Shown piece by piece: positions 52,184 to 60,713 of a stretch of DNA of 64,000 nt (the first letter of the stretch is position 1; every line of letters starts with the position of its first letter). The notes beneath the pieces are model-generated. The model had not been told where the DNA came from, did not search any database, and saw nothing but the letters and a program-made list of their open reading frames with translations. This stretch comes from an uncultured Ruminiclostridium sp. (GTDB taxonomy: Bacteria > Bacillota > Clostridia > Oscillospirales > Ruminococcaceae). Position numbers and translations under genes: made by a program. Location of the stretch: NCBI GenBank assembly GCA_934490165.1, contig CAKSTB010000012.1:1-64000 (forward strand), written 5' to 3'.

Positions 52184-52486
52184 TCACACCACAGAAACTT
52201 CGATCACGATATTTCCCCTTGCGTCCTCATACCACGTTTCCCACGCGAAATACTTATCCCAGCAGTCGCACTCGCAGAAATCCGTATATTCTGCATTGAA
52301 TTCTTCGGCTTCTCCTACAGGCACGAGCCAACCGCTGCAATCTGCGGCGATAAGTCCGTTCTTTACCTGTTCATGACCCTCTTTGCTGTCAAGAAAGAAT
52401 ACACAGTCCTTACTTTCAGCCGCCTGCTGTACCATCTCCATAAATTTTTCAAATCCGAGCGGCTCTCTGGTTCTGAGTCCCGTCAT
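52184..52486 (-). CDS. Small acidic Trp/Cys-containing hypothetical protein
   Basis: A 100-residue cytosolic protein starting MTGLRTREPLGFEKFMEMV, with AAGGTG 8 bases before the ATG. The C-terminal half is rich in acids, Cys and Trp (FCECDCWDKYFAWETWYED), which resembles immunity-type (SMI1/SUFU-like or similar) proteins only loosely. No recognised family. Confidence 0.6.
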   Translation of the reverse strand: MTGLRTREPLGFEKFMEMVQQAAESKDCVFFLDSKEGHEQVKNGLIAADCSGWLVPVGEAEEFNAEYTDFCECDCWDKYFAWETWYEDARGNIVIEVSVV

Positions 52487-52613
52487 TTTAAATGCACCTT
52501 GCCTTTATCTCTTAATAATGTAATAATTATATCACTGCTCTGCCCTCAAGTCAACCGTGATATACAAAGACTCAGAGCCGCCCACTTTCCGTGAGCGGCT
52601 CTTTGCTGTAAAA

Positions 52614-52787
52614 CTACATCTGGAGCGATTCTATTACCGCTCCTACAGCCTTTATCGCCTTGCCTGTTGCCTTCTTGACATTCTGTGTCTTGTTTGAGGT
52701 CATAGCCTTTGTAGCGGCAAAAGCGATACCGCCTGCTACCATTGCAGTAGCGGCACATATCATATTATTGGAAGTTTTCTTGCTCAT
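52614..52787 (-). CDS. 57-residue small protein, Ala/Lys-rich
   Basis: A short gene with a good ribosome binding site region (GAAAGGATAATGGAAA before ATG at 52787). It begins MSKKTSNNMICAATAMVAGG, has one weakly hydrophobic Ala/Gly-rich helix (about 9-28) and an amphipathic basic tail (KKATGKAIKAVGAVIESL). Such small Clostridia proteins resemble phasin-like or membrane-surface helices; function unknown. A GC-rich stem (52574-52600) follows. Confidence 0.6.
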   Translation of the reverse strand: MSKKTSNNMICAATAMVAGGIAFAATKAMTSNKTQNVKKATGKAIKAVGAVIESLQM

Positions 52788-53017
52788 TTTCCATTATCCT
52801 TTCATATCCGCCGTTTTCGGCTCGTTAATATATTGTGTTTTAAGCTCGGAAATATTGCAAGATAAATTTTACAAGGGCAGTTTCCAATAAGACCGCTTTT
52901 TGCAGTAAAAAATGCCATTCATACGGCAAACGTTTCATATATAAATTTTACATCTCGACAATTCGGAAATTTTATGTTAAAATATAACCGATGTGTAAAC
53001 AGAAAGGACGATTTTTA

Positions 53018-53881
53018 ATGTCGCATCATAAAATAATAGCGGCTATCCATGACCTCTCGGGCTATGGACGATGCTCGCTTTCGGTTATAATACCTGTTAT
53101 ATCAGCCATGGGGATACAGGTCTGTCCCGTTCCCACCGCCGTCATGTCTACTCATACCGGCGGCTTTACCGATATAGTTATGGAGGATCTTACAGACCAC
53201 ATTTCCGCCTGCTATCAGCATTACGAAAAGCTGGGGCTGAAATTTGACGCGGTGTACAGCGGCTTTCTCTCTTCTCCGAAGCAGGTAGACTGCTGTCTTG
53301 AGTTCCTGCAGGGAAACCAGAATTCTTTGAAAGTCGTTGACCCGGTAATGGGCGACAACGGCAAGCCGTACAGCACCTACACTCCCGAGCTTATACGCCG
53401 TATGAAGGAGCTTGTAGATGCCGCAGATGTAATTACTCCGAACCTCACTGAAACCTGTATGCTTCTCGGTGAAGAGTGCCCTGCGATGATGTCGGTGTCA
53501 CAGGCGCGCTCGTGGCTTGCACGGCTGAGCGATAAGCCGAGGATAGTGGTAATAAAGGGCGTTCCGCTGATCGACGACGACGGTCAGAAGCTCTCCAATG
53601 TTGGCTTTGACAGGGAAAGCGGCAGCTTCTGGCGCATTGACTGGGATCATATCCCTGTACATTATCCCGGTACAGGCGACATATTTACTTCTGTGCTTAC
53701 CGCTTCTCTTCTGAAAGGCGAAAGCCTGCCCATTGCGCTCAATCGCGCAACTACTTTCACTGAGATCGCAGTAAAGACTACCTACAGCTACGGTACAGAA
53801 CCGCGCCTGGGTGTTCTGTTTGAAGACTGCCTGAGCTGGCTTATGACAAACACCGTACTCAGCGATTATAAGAAGCTGTGA
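53018..53881 (+). CDS. pdxY: Pyridoxamine/pyridoxal kinase
   Basis: A 287-residue ribokinase-fold kinase phosphorylating B6 vitamers to PLP precursors. HDLSGYGRCSLSVIIPV (near 10-26), GYLSSP-like SGFLSSPKQV, VVDPVMGDNGKPY (near 107), TPNLTE (near 140) and the catalytic PGTGDIFTSVL (near 220) fit the PdxK/PdxY family. The ATG at 53018 has AAAGGACG upstream. Single gene with a hairpin (53912-53939) after it. Confidence 0.92.
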   Translation: MSHHKIIAAIHDLSGYGRCSLSVIIPVISAMGIQVCPVPTAVMSTHTGGFTDIVMEDLTDHISACYQHYEKLGLKFDAVYSGFLSSPKQVDCCLEFLQGNQNSLKVVDPVMGDNGKPYSTYTPELIRRMKELVDAADVITPNLTETCMLLGEECPAMMSVSQARSWLARLSDKPRIVVIKGVPLIDDDGQKLSNVGFDRESGSFWRIDWDHIPVHYPGTGDIFTSVLTASLLKGESLPIALNRATTFTEIAVKTTYSYGTEPRLGVLFEDCLSWLMTNTVLSDYKKL

Positions 53882-53911
53882 TACGGCTTTATAAAATTTT
53901 TGTTTACTTAT

Positions 53912-53939
53912 AACCGCTCTGACGCATAGCAGAGCGGTT
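53912..53939 (+). terminator. Hairpin after pdxY
   Basis: AACCGCTCTG (53912-53921) pairs with CAGAGCGGTT (53930-53939); the T tail is short and interrupted. Confidence 0.6.
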
Positions 53940-53983
53940 TCGCTGTTATTGTTCAAAAAATCTAAAAAATTGTCGAAAAAGGG

Positions 53984-54012
53984 TTGACAACCACTGAAAT
54001 TTATGCTAAAAT
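53984..54012 (+). promoter_or_regulatory. Upstream tRNA promoter P1
   Basis: TTGACA (53984-53989), 17-bp spacer, TAAAAT (54007-54012). Confidence 0.6.
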
Positions 54013-54082
54013 ATTATCTGTTGTCACGGCACAGCAAAACCAAGAAGAGTAAAACAAAATTAAAAAAAGTTTTAAAAAACTC

Positions 54083-54111
54083 TTGACAAGCGGTTTTGAA
54101 TATGTTATAAT
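54083..54111 (+). promoter_or_regulatory. tRNA promoter P2
   Basis: Perfect TTGACA (54083-54088) and TATAAT (54106-54111) with 17 bp between; 40 bp before the tRNA-Thr gene. Confidence 0.85.
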
Positions 54112-54150
54112 ATAACACGTCGATTGACAAAGAAACAAATAACAAAACAA

Positions 54151-54226
54151 GCTGGTGTAGCTCAGTTGGTAGAGCAGCTGATTTGTAATCAGCAGGTCGG
54201 GGGTTCGAGTCCGTCCACCAGCTCCA
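54151..54226 (+). tRNA. tRNA-Thr (anticodon TGT)
   Basis: 76 bases with encoded CCA. Acceptor GCTGGTG pairs with CACCAGC; anticodon stem GCTGA/TCAGC holds loop TTTGTAA, so the anticodon is TGT (reads ACA and related Thr codons). T arm contains GGTTCGAGTC. Confidence 0.97.
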
Positions 54227-54247
54227 ATTTTTTCTTTAATTTAATAT

Positions 54248-54332
54248 GGGAGTGTTCCCGAGTGGCCAAAGGGGGCAGACTGTAAATCTGTTGCGTTTCG
54301 CTTCGGTGGTCCGAATCCACCCGCTCCCACCA
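54248..54332 (+). tRNA. tRNA-Tyr (anticodon GTA)
   Basis: 85 bases, class II with a long variable arm. Acceptor GGGAGTG pairs with CGCTCCC (one T-G wobble); anticodon stem CAGA/TCTG holds loop CTGTAAA, anticodon GTA. CCA is encoded. Co-transcribed with tRNA-Thr 21 bp upstream. Confidence 0.97.
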
Positions 54333-54362
54333 AACCCGTAAGATTTTCTTACGGGTTTTTTG
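54332..54362 (+). terminator. Terminator of the tRNA operon
   Basis: AAACCCGTAAGA (54332-54343) pairs with TCTTACGGGTTT (54347-54358), then T tract. From here to 54611 I see no gene or recognisable element. Confidence 0.88.
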
Positions 54363-54611
54363 TTATGTCTGAAAATCCGTAATCTGTAACCGGATCGTTT
54401 TTTCGAATACTGCTCTGTTATCATCGCTGTAGCTATATGGCTGATGTAGCGATATTCGCTTCGCTTATAATTGATGCCACGATTTTACCGATATATTATT
54501 CCCCTGTTTTGGGCAGATGTATGCAAAGTGTATTTCCGCTCGCTAAAGTAAACAGCCACGCCCCGGTATGTAACTTTGCCTAAAAATTATCAAATTCAAT
54601 CAAAAAAAGTA

Positions 54612-54639
54612 TTGATTTTCTCCAAAAAAGTGCTATAAT
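54612..54639 (+). promoter_or_regulatory. Promoter of the SDR gene
   Basis: TTGATT (54612-54617), 16-bp spacer, TATAAT (54634-54639). Confidence 0.65.
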
Positions 54640-54694
54640 TTTCTTTAGTACATTACGGCAGTAATGCTTATCTTAATGCAAAGGAGAAAATTCA

Positions 54695-55495
54695 ATGGGT
54701 TACTTAAAAGGAAAAACGGCTATTATTACAGGCGGCGGATATGCGGCTTTATCGGACGGCAGCTGTGGCTCGATAGGTTACGGTATTGCTACTGCTTATG
54801 CAAAAGAGGGCGCTAATCTGGTTATTACAGGACGAAACAAGAGCAAGCTTGACAAGGCTAAGGAAGAGCTTGAAAAGCTGTATGGCATAAAGGTACTTGC
54901 AGTTCCCGCAAATATTGAATCGGGTGCTGACAACGAGGCTGTAGCAAAGTCGGTAGTTGATGCCGCTGTAAAAGAATTCGGACGTATCGATGTACTTATA
55001 AACAACGCTCAGGCATCGGCATCGGGCGTTACTATACAGGATCACACAACGGAGCAATTTGACCTTGCCATATATTCGGGTCTGTATGCGGCATTCTATT
55101 ATATGAAAGCCTGCTATCCTTATCTTAAGGAAACCAAGGGTAGTATCATAAACTTTGCATCGGGCGCAGGTCTGTTCGGCAATTACGGTCAGTGCGCTTA
55201 TGCAGCCGCTAAGGAAGGCATAAGGGGTCTTTCGCGTGTAGCCGCTACAGAATGGGCAAAGGACGGAATAAACACAAACGTTGTCTGCCCTCTCGCATGG
55301 ACAAGTCAGCTTGAGAACTTCAAGAACGCTTACCCTGAGGCTTTTGCCGCAAATGTTAAGATGCCGCCGGCAGGTCACTACGGCAATGTTGAAACAGAAA
55401 TAGGCAGAGTATGCGTACAGATCGCATCTCCCGACTTCAAGTATATGAACGGCGAAACTATCACCCTTGAGGGCGGTATGGGTCAAAGACCTTAA
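54695..55495 (+). CDS. Short-chain dehydrogenase/reductase
   Basis: A 266-residue NAD(P)-dependent Rossmann oxidoreductase. The nucleotide motif is stretched (TGGGYAALSDGSCGSIGYG), NNAQ is near 105, catalytic Ser lies in INFASGAG (near 152) and YAAAKEG (near 168) supplies Tyr and Lys. Substrate not readable; the extended glycine loop resembles some enoyl-ACP or hydroxysteroid/sugar SDRs. AAAGGAG precedes the start; single gene with its own promoter and terminator. Confidence 0.88.
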   Translation: MGYLKGKTAIITGGGYAALSDGSCGSIGYGIATAYAKEGANLVITGRNKSKLDKAKEELEKLYGIKVLAVPANIESGADNEAVAKSVVDAAVKEFGRIDVLINNAQASASGVTIQDHTTEQFDLAIYSGLYAAFYYMKACYPYLKETKGSIINFASGAGLFGNYGQCAYAAAKEGIRGLSRVAATEWAKDGINTNVVCPLAWTSQLENFKNAYPEAFAANVKMPPAGHYGNVETEIGRVCVQIASPDFKYMNGETITLEGGMGQRP

Positions 55496-55518
55496 CCGTG
55501 ATACGAACTTTATAAATT

Positions 55519-55563
55519 ACCGCCGCAGATACAGCATATGCCGTCTTCTGCGGCGGTTTTATT
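55519..55563 (+). terminator. Terminator of the SDR gene
   Basis: ACCGCCGCAGA (55519-55529) pairs with TCTGCGGCGGT (55547-55557), then TTTATTTC. Confidence 0.82.
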
Positions 55564-55587
55564 TCACTTTATTTTCATATAATCTTA

Positions 55588-55616
55588 TTGACAATTTCCA
55601 CTCAGGGTACTATAAT
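55588..55616 (+). promoter_or_regulatory. Promoter of rbr
   Basis: Perfect TTGACA (55588-55593) and TATAAT (55611-55616), 17 bp apart. Confidence 0.85.
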
Positions 55617-55675
55617 CAAGGTAATAAATGGCACGCTTCACCGCAAGCACTGCCGCAACACAGGAGGATAACAAA

Positions 55676-56218
55676 ATGGCTAAGAATAAGTACGCAGGTA
55701 CACAGACAGAAAAAAATCTTCAGGAAGCATTTGCGGGCGAATCTCAGGCAAGAAATAAGTATACATACTTTGCGTCAGTCGCAAAGAAAGAGGGATATGA
55801 GCAGATGTCGGCTTTATTCCTTAAAACAGCCGACAACGAAAAAGAACACGCTAAGATGTGGTTCAAGGAGCTTACAGGCATAGGCGATACAAAGGCAAAT
55901 CTTGAAGCCGCCGCAGACGGTGAAAACTACGAGTGGACGGATATGTACGAAAACTTTGCCAAGACAGCCGAAGAAGAGGGCTTCCCCGAGCTTGCCGCTA
56001 AGTTCAGAGCTGTAGGTGAGATCGAAAAGCACCACGAGGAAAGATACCGTGCACTTTTAAAGAATATAGAAACGGCAAAGGTATTTGAAAAGAGCGAGGT
56101 CAAGGTATGGGAGTGCCGCAACTGCGGTCATATCGTAGTAGGCACAAAGGCTCCCGATATTTGTCCCGTATGTAATCATCCGCAGAGCTACTTTGAAGTA
56201 CACGCTGAGAATTATTGA
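55676..56218 (+). CDS. rbr: Rubrerythrin
   Basis: A 180-residue non-haem iron protein reducing hydrogen peroxide in anaerobes. The ferritin-like di-iron domain (1-135) has AFAGESQARNKY (near 18), DNEKEHAKMW and GEIEKHHEERY; the C-terminal rubredoxin-like knuckle has CRNCGH and CPVCNHPQSYF. The ATG at 55676 has AGGAGG upstream; the longer frame would cross it. Strong promoter, single gene. Confidence 0.96.
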   Translation: MAKNKYAGTQTEKNLQEAFAGESQARNKYTYFASVAKKEGYEQMSALFLKTADNEKEHAKMWFKELTGIGDTKANLEAAADGENYEWTDMYENFAKTAEEEGFPELAAKFRAVGEIEKHHEERYRALLKNIETAKVFEKSEVKVWECRNCGHIVVGTKAPDICPVCNHPQSYFEVHAENY

Positions 56219-56323
56219 CGGGAGTATCAAACCGAATTTAACAGGCAGGGCTTCTGTTGACGGCATATAAAGACCGCCGGCGGGAGCTTTGTTTTCAACC
56301 GTTGTATCTAAAAGGAGCATATT

Positions 56324-57295
56324 ATGAAAATCTACAACTGGGCGGTACTCGGCACGGGTGTTATAGCCAACGAAACAGCCGCCGCAATGCAGAAAAACGG
56401 GAGAAAGCTGTTCGCCGTGGGCAACAGGACGCATGACAAGGCTGTGACCTTTGCCGAAAAATATAATATCGGCAAGGTGTATGACAGCTATGACGAAATG
56501 TTCACCGACCCCGATGTCGATATAATCTACATCACCACTCCGCACAACACGCATTACGGCTTTATGAAGAAAGCAATTTTAAACAAAAAGCATATTCTTG
56601 TTGAAAAGTCGATAACATTAAATAGCGACGAACTCAGTGAGCTTATCTCGCTTGCAGACGAAAACAACGTTGTAATCGGCGAAGCTATGACGGTTTATCA
56701 TATGCCGATATACAAAAAGCTTGACGAAATCCTGAAAAGCGGCACACTCGGCAGGGTGAATCTTATCACAATGAATTTCGGCAGCTTCAAGGAATACGAT
56801 ATAAAAAACCGTTTTTTCAACAGAAGCCTTGCAGGCGGTGCAATGCTTGATATAGGCGTGTATGCATTGTCTGTTATCCGTTGGTTTTTCGACTCAAAGC
56901 CGGATAATATGCTGTCACAGCTTAAAACCGCACCGACTGGAGTTGACGAACAGGCGAGCCTTTTACTGTCGGATAAGGAGGGGCAAATGGCAACGGTTAT
57001 GCTGTCGCTCCATTCAAAACAGCCTAAGCGTGCGATGATCTCATGTGAAAACGGCTATATTGAAATCATGGAATATCCAAGAGCGTGGGAAGCAAAAATA
57101 ACCTATACGGACGGCAGGACGGAGCTAGTCGGCGCAGGCGAAAATTCCGATGCGCTTTACTATGAAATAAACGATATGGAAAAGGCGGTAAACGGCGACA
57201 AAAACGTAATGTGCCTTGACTACACCGCCGATGTTATGGAGATAATGACAAGGTTCAGGCAGGAACACGGCATAATTTACCCGGAGGAAGAATAA
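56324..57295 (+). CDS. Gfo/Idh/MocA family oxidoreductase
   Basis: A 323-residue NAD(P)-dependent dehydrogenase. The Rossmann start is AVLGTGVIANETAAAM (5-20); HILVEKSITLN (near 92) carries the conserved Glu-Lys; the C-terminal beta sheet domain starts near 125 with GGAMLDIGVYAL. It probably oxidises a sugar or cyclitol derivative; substrate unknown. AAAGGAG precedes the start. The next gene starts one base after its stop. Confidence 0.9.
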   Translation: MKIYNWAVLGTGVIANETAAAMQKNGRKLFAVGNRTHDKAVTFAEKYNIGKVYDSYDEMFTDPDVDIIYITTPHNTHYGFMKKAILNKKHILVEKSITLNSDELSELISLADENNVVIGEAMTVYHMPIYKKLDEILKSGTLGRVNLITMNFGSFKEYDIKNRFFNRSLAGGAMLDIGVYALSVIRWFFDSKPDNMLSQLKTAPTGVDEQASLLLSDKEGQMATVMLSLHSKQPKRAMISCENGYIEIMEYPRAWEAKITYTDGRTELVGAGENSDALYYEINDMEKAVNGDKNVMCLDYTADVMEIMTRFRQEHGIIYPEEE

Positions 57296-57296
57296 T

Positions 57297-57707
57297 ATGG
57301 ACAGATGCGAAAAACTGCGTGACAACCTGTATAGTGCCGAGCTGCTCACAGGCTCGATCACTCCGCAAAAGGAGCATTTAGCGGAGATATTCTATATAGT
57401 AAACCGCACCACCGACAGCGATATCGTTGAAAAAGAGGCATTGCAGATGATAACTCAGTTTGGCAAAACAGAGTATCATTTCTGCGGTAAACACAGCGAA
57501 TTATGGCAGAGAATATTTAACGATACCGCACTTAAAATTTATCCGACAGACAGCGAAAAGGTCCTTATCCGTACATATGAAAATACGGAGAAATTTGCGG
57601 ATAGGCTGAACTCGGTGCTACAGGAAAGATATTTTGTTCCGACCGACTTTTATCTTATTTATGACGATGAAGAAATATATAGGCAGGTTTTGGAAATGCT
57701 GAAATGA
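57297..57707 (+). CDS. Hypothetical protein coupled to the Gfo/Idh/MocA gene
   Basis: A 136-residue soluble protein, mixed alpha/beta, with no recognised motif. Its start lies one base after the oxidoreductase stop, so it is translated from the same message. Composition is ordinary for the chromosome. Function unknown. Confidence 0.65.
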   Translation: MDRCEKLRDNLYSAELLTGSITPQKEHLAEIFYIVNRTTDSDIVEKEALQMITQFGKTEYHFCGKHSELWQRIFNDTALKIYPTDSEKVLIRTYENTEKFADRLNSVLQERYFVPTDFYLIYDDEEIYRQVLEMLK

Positions 57708-57740
57708 TAAACAGCATGAAATTATGCGGTAAATTTTGCC

Positions 57741-57769
57741 TTGACTATTTTTATTCAAGGTGATATAAT
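57741..57769 (+). promoter_or_regulatory. Promoter of the flavoprotein gene
   Basis: TTGACT (57741-57746), 17-bp spacer, TATAAT (57764-57769). Confidence 0.75.
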
Positions 57770-57813
57770 CTGTAACGCAAAATTGCAGTATATTATTTGA
57801 AGGAGCGATTTTA

Positions 57814-58434
57814 ATGAAGGTATTGATGCTAAACGGCAGTCCGAAGACGAACGGTAACACAAATGCCGCACTGCTTGAAGTCGGCAGGACGCTTGAAAAC
57901 GAGGGTATTTCATACAAGATATTTCAGATGGGCGGAAAGCCTGTCAGGGATTGCATAGGCTGCGGACAATGCAGTGAAAAAGGCTGTGTTTTTGCAGACG
58001 ATGATGTGAATGAATTTATAGCAAAGGCTAAAGAAGCGGACGGATTTGTGTTCGGTACGCCGGTGTATTATGCTCACCCCAGCGGACGTATCCTGTCGTT
58101 CCTTGACAGAGCGTTCTATGCGGGCGGCGCGGCTTTCAGATTCAAGCCCGGCGCATCAGTTGCGGTCGCAAGACGCGGCGGAAGCTCCGCATCGTTCGAC
58201 TGTCTGAACAAGTATTTCGGTATAGCACAGATGCCCGTTGTCGGCTCAACCTACTGGAATATGGTGTACGGCAGAGTGCCCGGTGAAGCCGAGCAGGATC
58301 TTGAGGGTATGCAGACAATGCAGAACCTTGCAAAGAATATGGCGTGGATGATGAAGTGCTTTGAGCTCGGCAGGAAGAACGGTATCACACTGCCCGATAC
58401 AAGCGCGGCGGTAAGAACTAATTTTATAAGATAA
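57814..58434 (+). CDS. Flavodoxin-fold NAD(P)H-dependent FMN reductase
   Basis: A 206-residue flavoprotein. The FMN phosphate loop is LNGSPKTNGNTNAAL (5-19), a Cys cluster CIGCGQCSEKGC lies near 48-59 as in iron-sulfur flavoprotein relatives, and GTPVYYAHPSG (near 81) contacts the flavin. It likely reduces quinones, FMN or small electrophiles; partner unknown. Own promoter and terminator. Confidence 0.88.
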   Translation: MKVLMLNGSPKTNGNTNAALLEVGRTLENEGISYKIFQMGGKPVRDCIGCGQCSEKGCVFADDDVNEFIAKAKEADGFVFGTPVYYAHPSGRILSFLDRAFYAGGAAFRFKPGASVAVARRGGSSASFDCLNKYFGIAQMPVVGSTYWNMVYGRVPGEAEQDLEGMQTMQNLAKNMAWMMKCFELGRKNGITLPDTSAAVRTNFIR

Positions 58435-58460
58435 CTTAATATTCATAATGTAATAATAAC

Positions 58461-58492
58461 AGGGCTGAACTGCTTAGTTGCAATTCAGCCCT
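58461..58492. terminator. Bidirectional terminator between flavoprotein and TrmH-like genes
   Basis: AGGGCTGAA (58461-58469) pairs with TTCAGCCCT (58484-58492), with T-rich sequence on the plus strand; the two genes converge here. Confidence 0.72.
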
Positions 58493-58497
58493 TTATC

Positions 58498-59328
58498 TTA
58501 TTCCCTTACTCTCAGCTCTCTGAATGCGACAGCCGCCGCCGCGCCGACATTGAGCGAATCGACACCGTGATACATCGGTATCTTTACCGTATAATCACAG
58601 CCGTCTATAGTTTTTTGCGACAGTCCGTAGCCCTCAGAGCCGAGTATTATAGCAAGCCGTTCCTCACTCTGAAGCGTCTTGTCATCAATACTTACCGAGT
58701 TATCCGTGAGTGCCATTGCCGCCGTCTTAAAGCCGAGTGAATTCAGATATGCAGGTCCGTGCGACTGCCACCAATGCTCATCCTCGCCTATATATCCCCA
58801 CGGGATAAGAAACACCGTTCCCATACTTACTCTTATAGCTCTCCTGCAAAGAGGGTCACAGCAGGACGGGGTTATCAGCACAGCGTCTATGCCGAGTGCC
58901 GCCGCAGAGCGTATTATAGCCCCCGCGTTGCTGACATCGGCTATGTTTTCAAGTACCGCAATTCTGCGCGCGTCCTTGCAAAGCTCCTCTACCCTCTTCG
59001 GAGCGGGGCGTTCCATGGCGCAGAGCATTCCGCGGGTAAGCTCATAGCCTGTAAGTTGTGACATCAGCTTGCTGTCGGCGGTGTACACCGGGATATCACC
59101 GCACCGCTCTATTATTCCGTTTGCGCGGTCGTTTATATATTTTCTGTCGGTGAACAACGAAATCGGCTTACAGCCTGCATCTAAAGCTACTTCTATAACC
59201 GTCTGACTTTCGGCTATGAATATTCCGTGTTCGTACTCGTACACCTTGCGCAGTCGGGCATCTGTAAGGTGCGTGTATATTTCAAGCTCAGGGATATTTA
59301 TGTCGGTAACATCTATTATTTCTGCCAT
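58498..59328 (-). CDS. TrmH/SpoU family RNA methyltransferase
   Basis: A 276-residue SPOUT methyltransferase for 2'-O-ribose methylation of tRNA or rRNA. An N-terminal substrate-binding domain (1-100) is followed by the trefoil-knot domain: ENIADVSNAGAIIRSAAALG (near 126), IILGSEGYGLS (near 223) and VDSLNVGAAAAVAFREL (near 254). The ATG at 59328 has AAAGGATC upstream. Exact target is not readable. Confidence 0.9.
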   Translation of the reverse strand: MAEIIDVTDINIPELEIYTHLTDARLRKVYEYEHGIFIAESQTVIEVALDAGCKPISLFTDRKYINDRANGIIERCGDIPVYTADSKLMSQLTGYELTRGMLCAMERPAPKRVEELCKDARRIAVLENIADVSNAGAIIRSAAALGIDAVLITPSCCDPLCRRAIRVSMGTVFLIPWGYIGEDEHWWQSHGPAYLNSLGFKTAAMALTDNSVSIDDKTLQSEERLAIILGSEGYGLSQKTIDGCDYTVKIPMYHGVDSLNVGAAAAVAFRELRVRE

Positions 59329-59510
59329 ATCTTTTACAGATCCTTTCGGGAGCGGACTTCTTTTCTTGTTGCAAATAGCTTGCAAAAGTGATAAAATAAT
59401 ATCAGATTATGCCTGCTTGCCGCACTGAATATTATAGCGTATGAGGCGGATATTGTCAAACTCGGCAACAACGATAATTGACACGATTTATTTCAAAAAG
59501 GTTGGGTTAT

Positions 59511-59840
59511 ATGGATTACTTATATAAAATCACAGTGGAAATAGACGATGAAAAAGTACTTAGCTTACAACAGCATGACTTGAACGCTGTATATAAGACA
59601 GTAAGAGAAGCGTTTGCCGAGTGTAATTTTAAAGAAGTGCCGACAGATAATAAGCGGCTTGCTTTTGTTATCGGGGACGGTAACGATTCTTTCAGCGAGG
59701 TCGGAATTGTCGCAAATTCTCTCCACGACAGCTGGCTCGGCAAGTATCTGAAAAAGATGGAATGGTATGATATGAGCGATGACAGCACTGAGGATATGCT
59801 CAGAGAAATACAAGAGTTCGACAACGAATACGGCAAATAA
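59511..59840 (+). CDS. Hypothetical protein
   Basis: A 109-residue acidic soluble protein (MDYLYKITVEIDDEKVLSLQ start) with no recognised family. It lies 17 bp upstream of the patatin gene and may be co-transcribed. The ATG at 59511 follows AAGGTTGGG; a start at 59478 is possible but lacks a site. Confidence 0.6.
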   Translation: MDYLYKITVEIDDEKVLSLQQHDLNAVYKTVREAFAECNFKEVPTDNKRLAFVIGDGNDSFSEVGIVANSLHDSWLGKYLKKMEWYDMSDDSTEDMLREIQEFDNEYGK

Positions 59841-59857
59841 ATTTAACGGAGAACATT

Positions 59858-60703
59858 ATGAAAACAGGACTTGTGCTCGAAGGCGGTGCAATGCGCGGAA
59901 TGTACACGGCAGGCGCACTGGACGTACTTCTTGAAAATGATATAAATTTTGACGGAATAATCGGAACATCTGCGGGCGCAGTGTTCGGGGTAAACTTTCT
60001 GTCAAAGCAAAACGGCAGAGTTATCCGCTACAACTGCCGCTTCAACGGCGATAAGAACTACATGGGAATAAAGCCGCTACTTAAAAACGGTGACTTTTTC
60101 AACACGGAATACGCATATTACAAAGTGCCGAACGAGCTTGATATATTTGACGATGAAACTTATATAAATTCGGGCGTTCCGTTTTATGCGACTGTGACCG
60201 ATGTCAGAACAGGTAAGCCTGAATATTTAGAAGTCAAAAGCGTACTTCGGGATATGGAAATGCTCCGCGCTTCCGCTTCCATGCCGTTTATATCAAAGCC
60301 TGTAATAATCGGCGGCAGAGCTTATCTTGACGGCGGAATTTCCGACAGCATACCGTTTAAGCATTTTGCCGACATAGGCTACAAAAAGCAAGTCGTAATT
60401 CTTACCCGCGATATGAGCTACCGCAAAAAGCCGATGAACAAAATGCTGATACGCTCGTTCTACGGCAAATTTCCCGACTTTTGCAAGGCGCTTGAAAATC
60501 GCCACAATGTTTACAACGAAAGCATAGACAAGCTCCGTGAGCTTGAACAAAGCGGCGAGATATTTGTTATCCGCCCGTCCGAGCCGATAACGATAAGCCG
60601 CACGGAGAGAGATCCCGAAAGGCTGAAAAGCGTTTATGAACTCGGCATAAAAGATACGGAGATGTATCTTGAAAGCCTTAAGGAATTTTTGAATAAAGAA
60701 TAA
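59858..60703 (+). CDS. Patatin-like phospholipase (RssA/YjjU-type)
   Basis: A 281-residue cytosolic lipid acyl hydrolase. VLEGGAMRGMYTAGALDVLL is the oxyanion-hole region (6-25), GTSAG (near 37) holds the catalytic Ser, and YLDGGISDSIPF (near 156) the catalytic Asp. The C-terminal part has the YjjU/DUF6363-like pattern (VIRPSEPITISRTERDPERL). Single-copy, followed after 10 bp by the second rlmD paralog. Confidence 0.9.
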   Translation: MKTGLVLEGGAMRGMYTAGALDVLLENDINFDGIIGTSAGAVFGVNFLSKQNGRVIRYNCRFNGDKNYMGIKPLLKNGDFFNTEYAYYKVPNELDIFDDETYINSGVPFYATVTDVRTGKPEYLEVKSVLRDMEMLRASASMPFISKPVIIGGRAYLDGGISDSIPFKHFADIGYKKQVVILTRDMSYRKKPMNKMLIRSFYGKFPDFCKALENRHNVYNESIDKLRELEQSGEIFVIRPSEPITISRTERDPERLKSVYELGIKDTEMYLESLKEFLNKE

Positions 60704-60713
60704 GGATAGTAAA

